From NCBI GenBank assembly GCA_030693155.1, contig JAUYBJ010000252.1, positions 1 through 43,124 of the forward strand: a stretch of DNA of 43,124 bases, given 5' to 3'. Below the pieces are notes generated by a model. It worked only from the letters and a program-made list of their open reading frames with translations, ran no database searches and was not told where the DNA came from. The first letter of the stretch is position 1, and each line of letters begins with the position of its first letter. Shown piece after piece: positions 33,272-42,363 of the stretch. Made by a program: the position numbers and the translations under genes. This DNA comes from Methylococcales bacterium. GTDB taxonomy: Bacteria; Pseudomonadota; Gammaproteobacteria; Methylococcales; Methylomonadaceae.

Positions 33272-34641
33272 AAAACCAACCCGCTTTACACCTATTGGAA
33301 CTCGATGCCTTAGTTAAAGCAAAAACTATGCCACTGTTAGGGCGACTTGCACGCTACTTGTCGATACTGTTTGTGGTTTTAATCATCTTTCTGCTCTTGA
33401 CACCTTGGCAACAAAACGTGCGTGGTATTGGGCGCGTTGTCGCCTACGCTCCCGCAGAACGTCAACAAATGATCAGCGCGCCTGTCGAAGGACGAGTAAA
33501 ACAGTTTTTGGTTAAAGAAGGTTCACAAGTTAAACAAGGCGATATATTGGTAGAGCTGCTCGACAATGATCCCTTATTGTTACAACGATTGTCTGGCGAA
33601 CAGCAAGCACTTTTGACCAAACAGCGTGCCATTGACAGCCGAGTGGAAACCTTTCGTGAACAGTTACGCATGACTGAACAAGCACGACCACAGGCGTTGA
33701 CTGCGGCTGCATCGCGAATCAACATGGCGAATGAACGCTACAAAGCCGCCGTGCAGTCAGTCGATGCTGCTCAGGCTGCCAAAAAAACGGCGAATTTGAA
33801 TTTATCCAGACAACAACAATTGCAGGCAAAAGGCTTGGCATCACAACGTACTTTAGAGTTGTCCACGCTGGAAATGGCACAACGTTATGCGGAAGTTGAG
33901 CGGGCGCAAGCGGGCTTGCAAGCGGCAAAAAGCGAAGTCGATGCCCTGAGTGCCGATCGGCAAAAACTCACCGCTGATACCGCTGGCGGCATTGAAAAAG
34001 CCAAATCCGAACTTAATAAAGCCTTGGAAGATCAAAGCGTTATCCTAGCTGATTTGCTAAAGCTGGAAACTAAACTGGCGCGTCAGCAAACTCAAGTCAT
34101 TACTGCGCCGCGTGACGGCACCATTTTGCGTTTACTCGCTAATCCAAATGCGGAATTGGTGAAAGCAGGTCAAGCCTTGGCAATTTTAATTCCCGACGTG
34201 GAACAACGCGCCGTTGAATTGTGGGTGGATGGCAACGACCTGCCGTTGATTATCAACGATAGTCATGTGCGCCTGCAGTTTGAAGGCTACCCCGCCATAC
34301 AATTTGGCGGCTGGCCAGAATTGTCCATTGGTTCATTTGCAGGCAAAGTGACGCTCATAGATTCTACCGACGATGGCAAAGGCAATTTCCGTGTTCTTGT
34401 CACCGCTTTAGTTGAAGACGGTATTGATTGGCCCAGCCCGCGATTTTTGCGTCAAGGGGTGCGTGTCAATGGCTGGGTGTTATTGGGTCAAGTGACCTTG
34501 GGCTATGAATTATGGCGGATTTTTAACGGCTTTCCCCCGCTGGTTTTACCCGAGTCCAATCCCATCGAAAAAACCAAGGGCGACAGTAAAAGCGATGATA
34601 AAAACAAAACTCAAGACAGTAGCGAGAAAAAAGACAAATGA
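33268..34641 (+). CDS. HlyD-family periplasmic adaptor
   Basis: This 457-residue membrane fusion protein has a cytoplasmic N-terminus and one membrane segment (YLSILFVVLIIFLLLTPW, about 30-50). A split lipoyl domain follows (ISAPVEGRVKQFLVKEGSQV and VITAPRDGTILRLL), with a long alpha-helical hairpin rich in Gln, Ala and Lys between the halves. A beta-barrel region and a highly charged tail (KGDSKSDDKNKTQDSSEKK) complete the chain. Adaptors of this type bridge an inner-membrane exporter to TolC. It overlaps the ABC gene and the TolC gene by 4 bp each, which argues for a fixed three-part complex. Confidence 0.9.
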   Translation: MKNQPALHLLELDALVKAKTMPLLGRLARYLSILFVVLIIFLLLTPWQQNVRGIGRVVAYAPAERQQMISAPVEGRVKQFLVKEGSQVKQGDILVELLDNDPLLLQRLSGEQQALLTKQRAIDSRVETFREQLRMTEQARPQALTAAASRINMANERYKAAVQSVDAAQAAKKTANLNLSRQQQLQAKGLASQRTLELSTLEMAQRYAEVERAQAGLQAAKSEVDALSADRQKLTADTAGGIEKAKSELNKALEDQSVILADLLKLETKLARQQTQVITAPRDGTILRLLANPNAELVKAGQALAILIPDVEQRAVELWVDGNDLPLIINDSHVRLQFEGYPAIQFGGWPELSIGSFAGKVTLIDSTDDGKGNFRVLVTALVEDGIDWPSPRFLRQGVRVNGWVLLGQVTLGYELWRIFNGFPPLVLPESNPIEKTKGDSKSDDKNKTQDSSEKKDK

Positions 34642-36023
34642 ACAGAATCGTGGCATTGATTATTATCCTTTTGCCCTGCTGGTCAGTCGCTGGACAGACA
34701 TTAACATTGGATGAAGTATTGACTTCGGCACAGCAAGCCTTTCCTAATTTGTTAATTGCCCAGCAACGACAACGCGCCTCTGAGGGTGAACATCAAGCCG
34801 CAGAAGGCGGCTTTGATACCCTGCTGAAATCGAGAAATAGTTACTCGGTTATCGGCATATACGAAAATCAGAATAACGATATTAGTATTGAACAACCCAC
34901 CAGCTTAGGCGGCACGACATTTTTTGGCGGCTGGCGACGCGGCGCAGGTGATTATGCGGTCTACGATGGTAAAAGCCTTACCGCCGAGGAGGGCGAAATG
35001 CGCCTCGGAGTCAATATTCCACTGTGGCGTAACCGCGACATCGACAGCCGTCGTGCGGGTTTAAAAAAAGCGGAGCTGGGTCTAGGCATCGCTGACCACG
35101 AATTTGATCAAACCTTGCTGGAAATTAGTCGCCTAGCAACGCATCGTTATTGGGACTGGGTACTGGCAGGACAGCGTTTGCAAATTACGGAACGCTTGCT
35201 GAGCATTGCCGAACAACGTAATGATGGCATACGCCAACGGGTGGCGGCAGGTGATATTCCTGAATTTGAAGCACTTGATAATCAACGCGCCATTATTGAA
35301 CGCCAAGAACGCAAAGTAGCCGCGCAACGCCTGTTAGAACAAACGGCAATCCAGCTTTCATTGTACTGGCGCGATGCTGATGGACAACCAAAGCTGCCCG
35401 ACAGTCGGCAGTTGCCCGCTACTTTTCCTTCTCACGAGCCAAACAACACATTGGATTACCGCAAAGCCTTGGAAATAGCTCGCGCACAAAGACCTGATTT
35501 ACAGCGTCTTGATTTACAAATTGAACAAAATAAAACAGAACTGGAACTGCAAGAAAATCAACTCGCGCCAGCGGTGGATTTATCCGTTACAGGCAGTCAA
35601 GATATAGGCAATGGTGAAAAAAAACTCAATCGCAGCGAACTCTATTTAGGGCTTAATGTAGATATACCATTACAACGCCGCGTTGCAACGGGGCGTACAC
35701 AAGTCGCCGCCGCGAATCTACAGCGTTTGAAATTAGAGCAGAACTTATTAGACAATCGCATTGCCGCTGAAATTAAAGATATTTTGTCCGCGCTATCCGC
35801 TGCACAGCAACGCTTGGTACTGACCCGAGCACAACAAAAAGCCACCCAGCAACTCGAAGATGGCGAACGCACCCGTTTTGAATTAGGCGAAACCACCTTG
35901 CTGTTCGTCAATCTGCGTGAAATTGCCAACGGAGATGCCGCCTTGCTGAGTGCTGAGGCGACCAGCAACCTGCTGAAAGGGCTTGCCGATTATCGAGCCG
36001 CACTGGGCAAACCCGCATATTGA
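34638..36023 (+). CDS. TolC-family outer-membrane channel protein
   Basis: This 461-residue protein has a signal peptide (MNRIVALIIILLPCWSVAG). Two homologous alpha-helical barrel halves follow (LTLDEVLTSAQQAFPNLLIAQ, and LEIARAQRPDLQRLDLQIEQNKTELELQENQLAPAVDLSVTG). The chain ends in ANGDAALLSAEATSNLLKGLADYRAALG, typical of outer membrane efflux proteins. It would give the adaptor and ABC protein an exit duct. The stop is only 5 bp before the right-hand copy of the duplicated epmB-efp junction begins, marking the edge of the inserted segment. Confidence 0.9.
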   Translation: MNRIVALIIILLPCWSVAGQTLTLDEVLTSAQQAFPNLLIAQQRQRASEGEHQAAEGGFDTLLKSRNSYSVIGIYENQNNDISIEQPTSLGGTTFFGGWRRGAGDYAVYDGKSLTAEEGEMRLGVNIPLWRNRDIDSRRAGLKKAELGLGIADHEFDQTLLEISRLATHRYWDWVLAGQRLQITERLLSIAEQRNDGIRQRVAAGDIPEFEALDNQRAIIERQERKVAAQRLLEQTAIQLSLYWRDADGQPKLPDSRQLPATFPSHEPNNTLDYRKALEIARAQRPDLQRLDLQIEQNKTELELQENQLAPAVDLSVTGSQDIGNGEKKLNRSELYLGLNVDIPLQRRVATGRTQVAAANLQRLKLEQNLLDNRIAAEIKDILSALSAAQQRLVLTRAQQKATQQLEDGERTRFELGETTLLFVNLREIANGDAALLSAEATSNLLKGLADYRAALGKPAY

Positions 36024-36028
36024 TAATC

Positions 36029-36432
36029 TGTGCGGGATAGCTGTTTGGGTGGCGGGGGCATTGGTATCAGCTGCATAAAACGCCAGTTCGTCTGTTATCG
36101 GCAACACCTGACGCAATAATGGCGCGTGTGGGTTATCTTTTTCCATGCTGGCGGCAACACTTGACGGCACACACAAAGCGAACTGTTGTGCGGCAATCGC
36201 CTATACAGGTAAGTCACTGGGATTTAAGTCTAAATAATGGGGAACCTCGAAAAACCGCGAATTTTGACAAAATCAGAATCTTAACTGATTGATTTTATTG
36301 TATAAGTTTTTTGGAGATTGAGGTTTTTCGAGGTTCCCAATGATACAGGTTGTCTATACGGGTAAATTCTTGGGCAAATTGTTGTTGCCAATTTTGGCAA
36401 AAATGCGCGGTTTCTTGCGTTGATTCTGTCAT
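36029..36432 (-). pseudogene. epmB 5' remnant interrupted by a MITE
   Basis: On the minus strand, ATG at 36430-36432 begins MTESTQETAHFCQNWQQQ, aligning with the intact EpmB start MTETAHFAKNWQQQ. After a 99-bp insertion the similarity continues as AASMEKDNPHAPLLRQVLP (intact copy AASMEKGNPHDPLLRQVLP) and ITDELAFYAADTN. About 12 bp are missing near ATQT, and similarity stops close to the tolC stop codon. It lacks the radical SAM core and cannot be functional. Confidence 0.88.
36236..36342. mobile_element. 99-bp MITE with 17-bp perfect inverted repeats and AATG target duplication
   Basis: GGGAACCTCGAAAAACC (36240-36256) is the exact inverse of the end at 36322-36338. AATG flanks it on both sides (36236-36239 and 36339-36342). 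Comparison with the intact epmB copy shows a clean empty site. The inside is AT-rich and noncoding. Its ends are unrelated to the MITE at 1899-2009, so two families are present. Confidence 0.88.
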
Positions 36433-36473
36433 GTGTCGAGGTTTTTAGGTTTCTATTCGGTAGTTGCCTCTAT

Positions 36474-36479
36474 TATAAT
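36474..36479 (+). promoter_or_regulatory. efp promoter -10
   Basis: TATAAT sits about 35 bp before the efp ATG, with a weak -35 (TTCTAT) 17 bp upstream. The same box is preserved in the duplicated junction at 31303, which supports its importance. Confidence 0.6.
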
Positions 36480-36514
36480 GGTTGGTTTACATTGTTTATC
36501 ATCTTGAGGATAAA

Positions 36515-37084
36515 ATGGCTAGTTATAGTACCAGTGAGTTTAAAGCAGGGTTAAAAGTCATGTTGGATAATGACCCGTGCGCGATTATTGAGAATGAGTT
36601 TGTTAAGCCGGGCAAAGGTCAGGCGTTCAATCGCGTTAAAATTAGAAACTTGAAAACAGGTCGGGTGATTGAAAGAACGTTTAAATCAGGCGAGTCGTTG
36701 GAAGGCGCGGATATAGTCGAGATGGAGATGCAATATCTTTATAACGATGGCGAGTTCAGGCATTTTATGAACAATGAGAGCTTTGAACAGTATCAATGTG
36801 ATGAAAAAATCGTCGGTGATACGGGTAAATGGTTGAAAGATCAGGATTCTTGCACGGTTATGTTATGGAATGACGCGCCCATCGGTGTAACGCCTGCTAA
36901 TTTTGTGGAATTGAAAATTGTGGAAACTGATCCGGGTGTACGCGGTGATACGTCTGGCGGCGGCGGTAAACCTGCTAAGTTGGAAACTGGCGCGGTGGTG
37001 CGTGTACCGTTGTTTGTGCAAACCGATGAAATGATAAAAGTCGATACCCGCACTGGCGACTATATTTCGCGCGTTAAAGAGTAA
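36515..37084 (+). CDS. efp: Translation elongation factor P
   Basis: This 189-residue, three-domain protein begins [20 protein letters not shown]. Lys34, in the loop KPGKGQAF, is the site of beta-lysylation. EF-P rescues ribosomes stalled at polyproline stretches. The C-terminus [11 protein letters not shown] is canonical. The start is preceded by GAGG at about 9 bases; an in-frame start 11 codons upstream is not the family start. Its TAA overlaps the ATG of epmA (TAATG), so the modifying enzyme is translationally coupled. Confidence 0.97.
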   Translation: MASYSTSEFKAGLKVMLDNDPCAIIENEFVKPGKGQAFNRVKIRNLKTGRVIERTFKSGESLEGADIVEMEMQYLYNDGEFRHFMNNESFEQYQCDEKIVGDTGKWLKDQDSCTVMLWNDAPIGVTPANFVELKIVETDPGVRGDTSGGGGKPAKLETGAVVRVPLFVQTDEMIKVDTRTGDYISRVKE

Positions 37085-38067
37085 TGCAGTCTGCGTGGCA
37101 ACCGACGTGTTCAGTTGAAATACTGCATTTAAGAGCGCGGTTGTTAACTAACATTCGGGCTTTTTTCTCGGCAAGAGCGGTGTTGGAAGTGGAAACGCCG
37201 CTGTTGAGTCGTACCATAGGTACAGATCCTCAGCTGGCATTTTTTGCGACTGATTATGATTTGCCGCCAAAGTCGTACCGATTGTTTCTGCAAACCTCGC
37301 CTGAGTTTGCTATGAAACGTCTGCTTGCGGCAGGGTGCGGTTCTATTTATCAAATCTGTAAAGCCTTTAGAAATGGCGAAGGGGGACGGTTTCATAATCC
37401 CGAATTTACCCTGTTGGAATGGTATCGCGTCGGCTTTACCTTGCCGCAATTGATGGATGAAATTGCTGAATTAATTCAGTCTTTATTTGCGGCTGAGCAA
37501 GTTGAATTAGCCAGTGTACAACGCACCAGTTATCAGGCAATTTTTCAGCAATACACAGGCTTGGACGCGCTGGTGTTTTCTTATGAAAATTATTGTAGTT
37601 ACGCGCTGACGCATGAGTTACCCGAAGCGGTGACGTTATGTGAACACGATCACGCGCTCTGGCTGGATGTGTTGTTCAGCCATAAAGTTCAACCTTATTT
37701 AACGGGTGACGTTCTATATCTGGTTTATGGTTATCCCGCTTGTCAGTCATCATTAGCGCGTATTAATGCCGATGATGCGCGTATTACTGACCGCGTGGAG
37801 CTGTTCATTAATGGTGTTGAGTTGGGTAATGGCTTTTATGAGTTGACCGATGCAGTCGAGCAAAACCAACGTTTTGATGATGAAATAAGTATCCGTAGAC
37901 AGCAAAATTCAGCTCATGTTGTAAAGGATGACCGATTGATTGCCGCCTTGGAGGAAGGATTGCCTGACTGTTCTGGCATAGCAATCGGTCTGGATAGGCT
38001 GCTTATGTTGTTGTCAAAAACAGCATTCATAGACGAAGTTCAGAGTTTTTCAATATGCAGGGCTTAA
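37084..38067 (+). CDS. epmA: EF-P--(R)-beta-lysine ligase EpmA
   Basis: This 327-residue enzyme resembles the catalytic core of class II lysyl-tRNA synthetase without the anticodon domain. Motif 2-type sequence appears in IYQICKAFRNGEGGRFHNPEFTLLEWYR and motif 3 in GIAIGLDRLLMLL. It activates (R)-beta-lysine and attaches it to Lys34 of EF-P. It overlaps efp by one base. With EpmB and EF-P present the pathway is complete except for EpmC, which is not required for function. Confidence 0.95.
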   Translation: MQSAWQPTCSVEILHLRARLLTNIRAFFSARAVLEVETPLLSRTIGTDPQLAFFATDYDLPPKSYRLFLQTSPEFAMKRLLAAGCGSIYQICKAFRNGEGGRFHNPEFTLLEWYRVGFTLPQLMDEIAELIQSLFAAEQVELASVQRTSYQAIFQQYTGLDALVFSYENYCSYALTHELPEAVTLCEHDHALWLDVLFSHKVQPYLTGDVLYLVYGYPACQSSLARINADDARITDRVELFINGVELGNGFYELTDAVEQNQRFDDEISIRRQQNSAHVVKDDRLIAALEEGLPDCSGIAIGLDRLLMLLSKTAFIDEVQSFSICRA

Positions 38068-38085
38068 GCTGTTTAAATTTTACTG

Positions 38086-38094
38086 TGTTATAAT
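38086..38094 (+). promoter_or_regulatory. Extended -10 promoter upstream of bamA
   Basis: TGTTATAAT is a TGn-extended consensus -10, 54 bp before the bamA ATG. No good -35 is needed for this type. A sigma-E site is usual before bamA in enterics, but I do not see one. Confidence 0.5.
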
Positions 38095-38147
38095 CGTAGT
38101 CGTTTTTATCATTTGCCCCCTAGACGCTTTATTTTTTAGATACTTAC

Positions 38148-40487
38148 ATGAAACCAAATACTTTTTCTCGCTTGTTATTTTTATGCCTGCTTGCCTCTCA
38201 AGCTGTTAAAGCTGATGAAGAATTCATTGTTAGAGATATTCAAGTTAAAGGTTTACAACGTATCTCCGCTGGCACTGTGTATAACGATTTTCCTGTTACT
38301 GTCGGTCAACGGTTTTCATTAGATCGCTCTTCTGCGGCGATACGAGCGTTATTTAAAACAGGTTTTTTTAAAGATGTTTCATTATCAAGAGTAGGTTCAA
38401 CGCTGGTTATTAACGTTGTTGAGCGTCCCACCATTGCAAAAATTGTCTTTGAAGGCAATAAAGACCTCAGTAAAGATGATTTAACCAAGGCTCTGGATAA
38501 AATCGGTTTAGCCGAAGGTAAAGTATTTGACCGTCAGGTGCTGGATAAAGTCGAACAAGAATTAAGTCGCCAATATCTCAGTCATGGTAAATATGGACTA
38601 CAGATTAAAACGGATGTATCAACCTTAACCCGCAATCGTGTCGGTATTAACATCACTATTTCTGAAGGACGCGTCACCAAAATCAAGCAAATAAATATTG
38701 TCGGTAACAATGCGTTTGATGATAAAACCCTGCTCAGTAAATTTGAGTTAAGCCCGTCTGACTTGCTGTCGTTTTATACCAAAAACGACCAATATTCCAA
38801 GCAAAAACTGTCTGCCGATTTAGAAAGCCTGCTGTCCTATTATTTAGATCGCGGTTATATCAATTTTGCTATCGAATCTACGCAAGTCGCTATTACACCT
38901 GATAAAAAAGATATTTATGTCACCATCAATGTCAAAGAAGGTGATGTTTACACACTGAATAAAGTTAAATTGGCAGGGAATCTGATTGTTCCACCTGACC
39001 AGCTGACTAAATTAGTCAGCGTTGGCCCAGGTGAAATTTTTTCCCGTAAAAATGCCACCGAAACCTCAAAAGCTATTCAGGATCGTCTAGGCGATGAAGG
39101 TTATGCGTTCGCCAACGTTAATATGGTACCCGAAATTATCGAAGCCACTAAAACCGTTGATATGACATTTGCGGTCGATCCGGGCAAACGTGTTTATGTC
39201 AATCGCATCAATATGCGCGGCAATACCACGACGCGCGATGAAGTATTGCGCCGTGAAATGCGTCAAATGGAATCCAGCTGGGCTTCCAGTTCAAAAATTG
39301 AACGCTCAAAAGTCCGCCTTGAACGATTAGGTTATTTTGAATCAGTCAATGTTGAAACGCCTCCTGTTGTCGGTACCGCCGACCAAATTGACGTAAACTA
39401 TACTGTAGTCGAAAAACCATCAGGTAATTTATCAGCAGGTGTTGGTTACTCTCAGGTGCAGGGGATTATTTTAAACGCCAACGTGTCTCAGGATAACGTT
39501 TTCGGCTCAGGAAAGCGCGTAAACCTTGCGTTTAACAACAGTACCTTTACCACTAATTATCAATTTGGTTTTTTCAATCCCTATTTTACGGTAGACGGTG
39601 TCAGTCAAGGCTACAACTTGGGTTATGCCAAACGTAATGCGGGTGCGATTAACCTGTCAAACTACACCACCGACGTGGCGAATGCCGGTACCAACTTCGG
39701 TATTCCGTTAAATGAATTTGACATGATTCGCTTTGATACTGATCTAAGGCACACGAATTTAAAAGTTAATGAATACACCGATATTTATGGCAATAGCAAC
39801 AACATTTATACCTCTAAACAAATCCGTGATTTTGTTCTTGAAGAAGGTAACAAGTTTTGGACTTTGGGTGAAACCATAAGCTGGACTCACGATACCCTTA
39901 ATAAAGCCTTATTTCCCACTAAGGGCGGTCAGCAACGCGCATCTGCACAAATCATCGTTCCAGGTAGTGATTTAACCTATTATAAAATCGGTTACAGGCA
40001 TCAACATTATTTCCCTATTGCTAAAGATTTTACCTTTAAACTGAACGGCGAAGTCGGTTACGGGGATGGTTACGGCAGCACTAATGGCCTGCCATTCTTT
40101 GAAAATTACTTTGCAGGCGGTACTGGTTCAATACGCGGCTTTAGAAACAATACCCTTGGTCCTACCGATACCCAAAATAATATATTAGGCGGTGCTGCTA
40201 TCCAAGGCAATCCTATCGGCGGCTCGGCTAAAATCATTGGTAATGCCGAATTATTCTTTCCTGTACCTTTCATGACAGAGACAAAATCCATCAGACTAGG
40301 TACATTTTTTGACGCAGGTACGGTCAGTAACGGTTTCTCAGTGAATGAAATGCGCTATTCTACAGGCCTTTCAGGCGAATGGTTATCACCATTCGGCGCG
40401 TTATCCGTGAGTGCTGCATACCCATTGAATGCGCAGTCTACCGATCAAAAACAGGCGTTCCAGTTTAACTTTGGTCAAAGTTTCTGA
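38148..40487 (+). CDS. bamA: Outer-membrane protein assembly factor BamA
   Basis: This 779-residue Omp85 protein has a signal peptide (LLFLCLLASQAVKA). Five POTRA domains follow to about residue 425 (the first begins FIVRDIQVKGLQRISAGTVY), then a 16-strand barrel. The lid-lock loop reads GSIRGFRNNTLGPTD, and the last strand ends FQFNFGQSF with the terminal Phe of the beta-signal. It is the essential core of the BAM complex, which inserts outer-membrane proteins. Skp, which delivers them, is the next gene. It shares its fold and the RGY/RGF loop with TamA in this window. Confidence 0.97.
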   Translation: MKPNTFSRLLFLCLLASQAVKADEEFIVRDIQVKGLQRISAGTVYNDFPVTVGQRFSLDRSSAAIRALFKTGFFKDVSLSRVGSTLVINVVERPTIAKIVFEGNKDLSKDDLTKALDKIGLAEGKVFDRQVLDKVEQELSRQYLSHGKYGLQIKTDVSTLTRNRVGINITISEGRVTKIKQINIVGNNAFDDKTLLSKFELSPSDLLSFYTKNDQYSKQKLSADLESLLSYYLDRGYINFAIESTQVAITPDKKDIYVTINVKEGDVYTLNKVKLAGNLIVPPDQLTKLVSVGPGEIFSRKNATETSKAIQDRLGDEGYAFANVNMVPEIIEATKTVDMTFAVDPGKRVYVNRINMRGNTTTRDEVLRREMRQMESSWASSSKIERSKVRLERLGYFESVNVETPPVVGTADQIDVNYTVVEKPSGNLSAGVGYSQVQGIILNANVSQDNVFGSGKRVNLAFNNSTFTTNYQFGFFNPYFTVDGVSQGYNLGYAKRNAGAINLSNYTTDVANAGTNFGIPLNEFDMIRFDTDLRHTNLKVNEYTDIYGNSNNIYTSKQIRDFVLEEGNKFWTLGETISWTHDTLNKALFPTKGGQQRASAQIIVPGSDLTYYKIGYRHQHYFPIAKDFTFKLNGEVGYGDGYGSTNGLPFFENYFAGGTGSIRGFRNNTLGPTDTQNNILGGAAIQGNPIGGSAKIIGNAELFFPVPFMTETKSIRLGTFFDAGTVSNGFSVNEMRYSTGLSGEWLSPFGALSVSAAYPLNAQSTDQKQAFQFNFGQSF

Positions 40488-40578
40488 TAAGTTATTTTAG
40501 TTTAAGCAACTTATCACCTATAATTTCACCCTTTAGTGTTTATTTATTTTTTAACCGTAATTGGAGATTGATTTAACA

Positions 40579-41079
40579 ATGAAAAAGAAAATTGCTTTAT
40601 TTTTAGGATTATTGCTGGCTGCCAATGTCAGTTACGCTGATTTAAAAATTGGTTTCGTGAACATTCCACAAGTACTTGAAAAAGCACCTCAAGCTGAAAA
40701 AGCTAAAAAACGTCTGGAACAAAAATTTTCAGGTCGTGACAAACAATTAGTTGCACAGCAAAAAGAAATTCAAACTATGGAAGAAAAAATGACCAAAGAC
40801 GCTGCTGTCATGGGCGAGTCAGAGAAATCTAACCTCGAAAAAGATTTGCTCAACAAAAAAAGAGATGCGAAAAGATCACAACAAGAATTTAGTGAAGATT
40901 TTAATGCTAGCCGCAACGAAGAATTAGGCAAATTGCAAAAACACATTATCGAAGCGATTCGTGAAATTGCAAAAGATCAAAACTTCGATTTATTGTTGAC
41001 AGAAGGTGTTATTTACGCCAACGACAAAATTGATGTTACTGCTCAAGTTCAACAAAAACTGTTAAAAATACCTGAATAA
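40579..41079 (+). CDS. skp: Periplasmic chaperone Skp (OmpH)
   Basis: This 166-residue protein starts MKKKIALFLGLLLAANVSYADLKIGFVN. The signal peptide cleaves after SYA, and the mature N-terminus DLKIGFVNIPQVLEKAP is typical of Skp. A long charged coiled coil follows (about 40-125) and a C-terminal strand closes the trimer body (FDLLLTEGVIYANDKIDVT). It carries unfolded outer-membrane proteins to BamA. I use the ATG at 40579; a TTG six codons upstream is possible. It follows bamA by 91 bp. Confidence 0.93.
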   Translation: MKKKIALFLGLLLAANVSYADLKIGFVNIPQVLEKAPQAEKAKKRLEQKFSGRDKQLVAQQKEIQTMEEKMTKDAAVMGESEKSNLEKDLLNKKRDAKRSQQEFSEDFNASRNEELGKLQKHIIEAIREIAKDQNFDLLLTEGVIYANDKIDVTAQVQQKLLKIPE

Positions 41080-41140
41080 AACTCCGTTATCTTTAAGTAC
41101 CTCCACACCCAAACCTTAATAAGAAAACTCCCTACGCCAT

Positions 41141-41584
41141 ATGTCTATTACGTTGGATATTTTACAAATACAAGCTTTTTTACCTCATCGCTACCCGTTT
41201 TTATTGGTTGATAAGGTCATTGAGTGCGAACCTGGAATTAGGCTATTAGGAGTAAAAAATGTTACTTATAATGAGCCTTTCTTTCAAGGGCATTTCCCGC
41301 AAAAACCTATCATGCCAGGTGTTTTGATTCTTGAAGCATTAGCGCAAGCAACTGGTTTATTAGCGTCGGAAACGGCAGGTGATGAACTGGAAGGTATGAT
41401 TTATTATTTGGTTGGTATTGATAAAGCCAAATTTAAACGACCTGTAGTTCCTGGGGATCAATTAATGTTGGAAGCCAGATTCGTCAAGAGTAAGCGTAAT
41501 ATTTGGGCGTTTGAATGTCGTGCCGAAGTGGATGGCGATTTTGTAGCGAGTGCAGAAATCCGATGTGCAGCGGTAGTGGACTAG
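41141..41584 (+). CDS. fabZ: 3-hydroxyacyl-[ACP] dehydratase FabZ
   Basis: This 147-residue hotdog-fold enzyme has [20 protein letters not shown] and the active-site segment [23 protein letters not shown] with its catalytic His and Glu. It dehydrates 3-hydroxyacyl-ACP in fatty acid synthesis and competes with lipid A synthesis for hydroxyacyl-ACP, hence its place beside lpxA. lpxD, usually between skp and fabZ, is missing here. Its stop is 2 bp before the proposed lpxA start. Confidence 0.96.
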   Translation: MSITLDILQIQAFLPHRYPFLLVDKVIECEPGIRLLGVKNVTYNEPFFQGHFPQKPIMPGVLILEALAQATGLLASETAGDELEGMIYYLVGIDKAKFKRPVVPGDQLMLEARFVKSKRNIWAFECRAEVDGDFVASAEIRCAAVVD

Positions 41585-41586
41585 TT

Positions 41587-42357
41587 TTGATTGATTCCTC
41601 CGCTATTATTGATAGTCGTGCAGAACTAGCCTCTGATGTATCTGTAGGAGCTTTTTCCGTTATCGGTGCCGATGTCAAAATAGATTCAGGCACCGTGATA
41701 GGTTCCCATGTTGTTATCAAAGGGCCTACGTCCATTGGTAAGGACAATAGAATCTATCAATTCACTTCCATCGGCGAAGACCCGCAAGATAAAAAATATG
41801 CGGCTGAAATTACACGCCTTGAAATTGGTGATAGAAATACTATCCGAGAATTTACCTCTATGCACCGAGGGACAATTCAAGATAATAGCGTCACCCAAAT
41901 AGGGAGCGATAACCTGTTTATGGCTTACACCCATGTTGCTCATGATTGCATTATCGGCGATCACGTCATCATGGCAAATGGCGCATCATTAGCAGGTCAT
42001 GTACATTTGAATAGCCACGCCATTTTGGGTGGCTTTACATTGGTGCACCAGTTTACCCAAATCGGGCAGTATAGTTTTGCGGCAATGGGCAGTGCGATTA
42101 CTCAAGATATTCCGCCCTTTGTGATGGTTGGTGGCAAACCCACCAGACCACACGGTATCAACTCGGTAGGCATGGAACGCAACGGTATCACCGCCGACGA
42201 TATTCGCTTGATTAGAAATGCCTATAAACTCATTTACAAAATGAATTTACGATTGGAAGACGCTATCGATCAAATCGAAGAATTGGCATCTGATAGCAAA
42301 GAATTAGCCGAAATGGTTGGTTTTTTGCGTAATGTTCGCCGTGGCATATTGCGCTAG
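41587..42357 (+). CDS. lpxA: UDP-N-acetylglucosamine acyltransferase LpxA
   Basis: This left-handed beta-helix protein of about 256 residues is built from hexapeptide repeats. The catalytic His lies in YTHVAHDCIIGDHV, and a C-terminal helical domain begins GMERNGITADDIRLIRNAYK. It transfers 3-hydroxyacyl from ACP to UDP-GlcNAc, the first lipid A step. I choose the TTG at 41587 because the chain then reads (M)IDSSAIIDSRAELA, aligning with the usual MIDxSAxI start. An upstream ATG at 41563 would overlap fabZ. lpxB, often next, is absent. Confidence 0.93.
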   Translation: MIDSSAIIDSRAELASDVSVGAFSVIGADVKIDSGTVIGSHVVIKGPTSIGKDNRIYQFTSIGEDPQDKKYAAEITRLEIGDRNTIREFTSMHRGTIQDNSVTQIGSDNLFMAYTHVAHDCIIGDHVIMANGASLAGHVHLNSHAILGGFTLVHQFTQIGQYSFAAMGSAITQDIPPFVMVGGKPTRPHGINSVGMERNGITADDIRLIRNAYKLIYKMNLRLEDAIDQIEELASDSKELAEMVGFLRNVRRGILR

Positions 42358-42363
42358 TCGCTG

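Noticed and set aside
35883-36176. Minus-strand frame of 97 residues with EpmB-like sequence
   Set aside because: It fuses the epmB remnant to antisense of tolC and has no own ribosome site. It is reported only as part of the remnant at 36029-36432.
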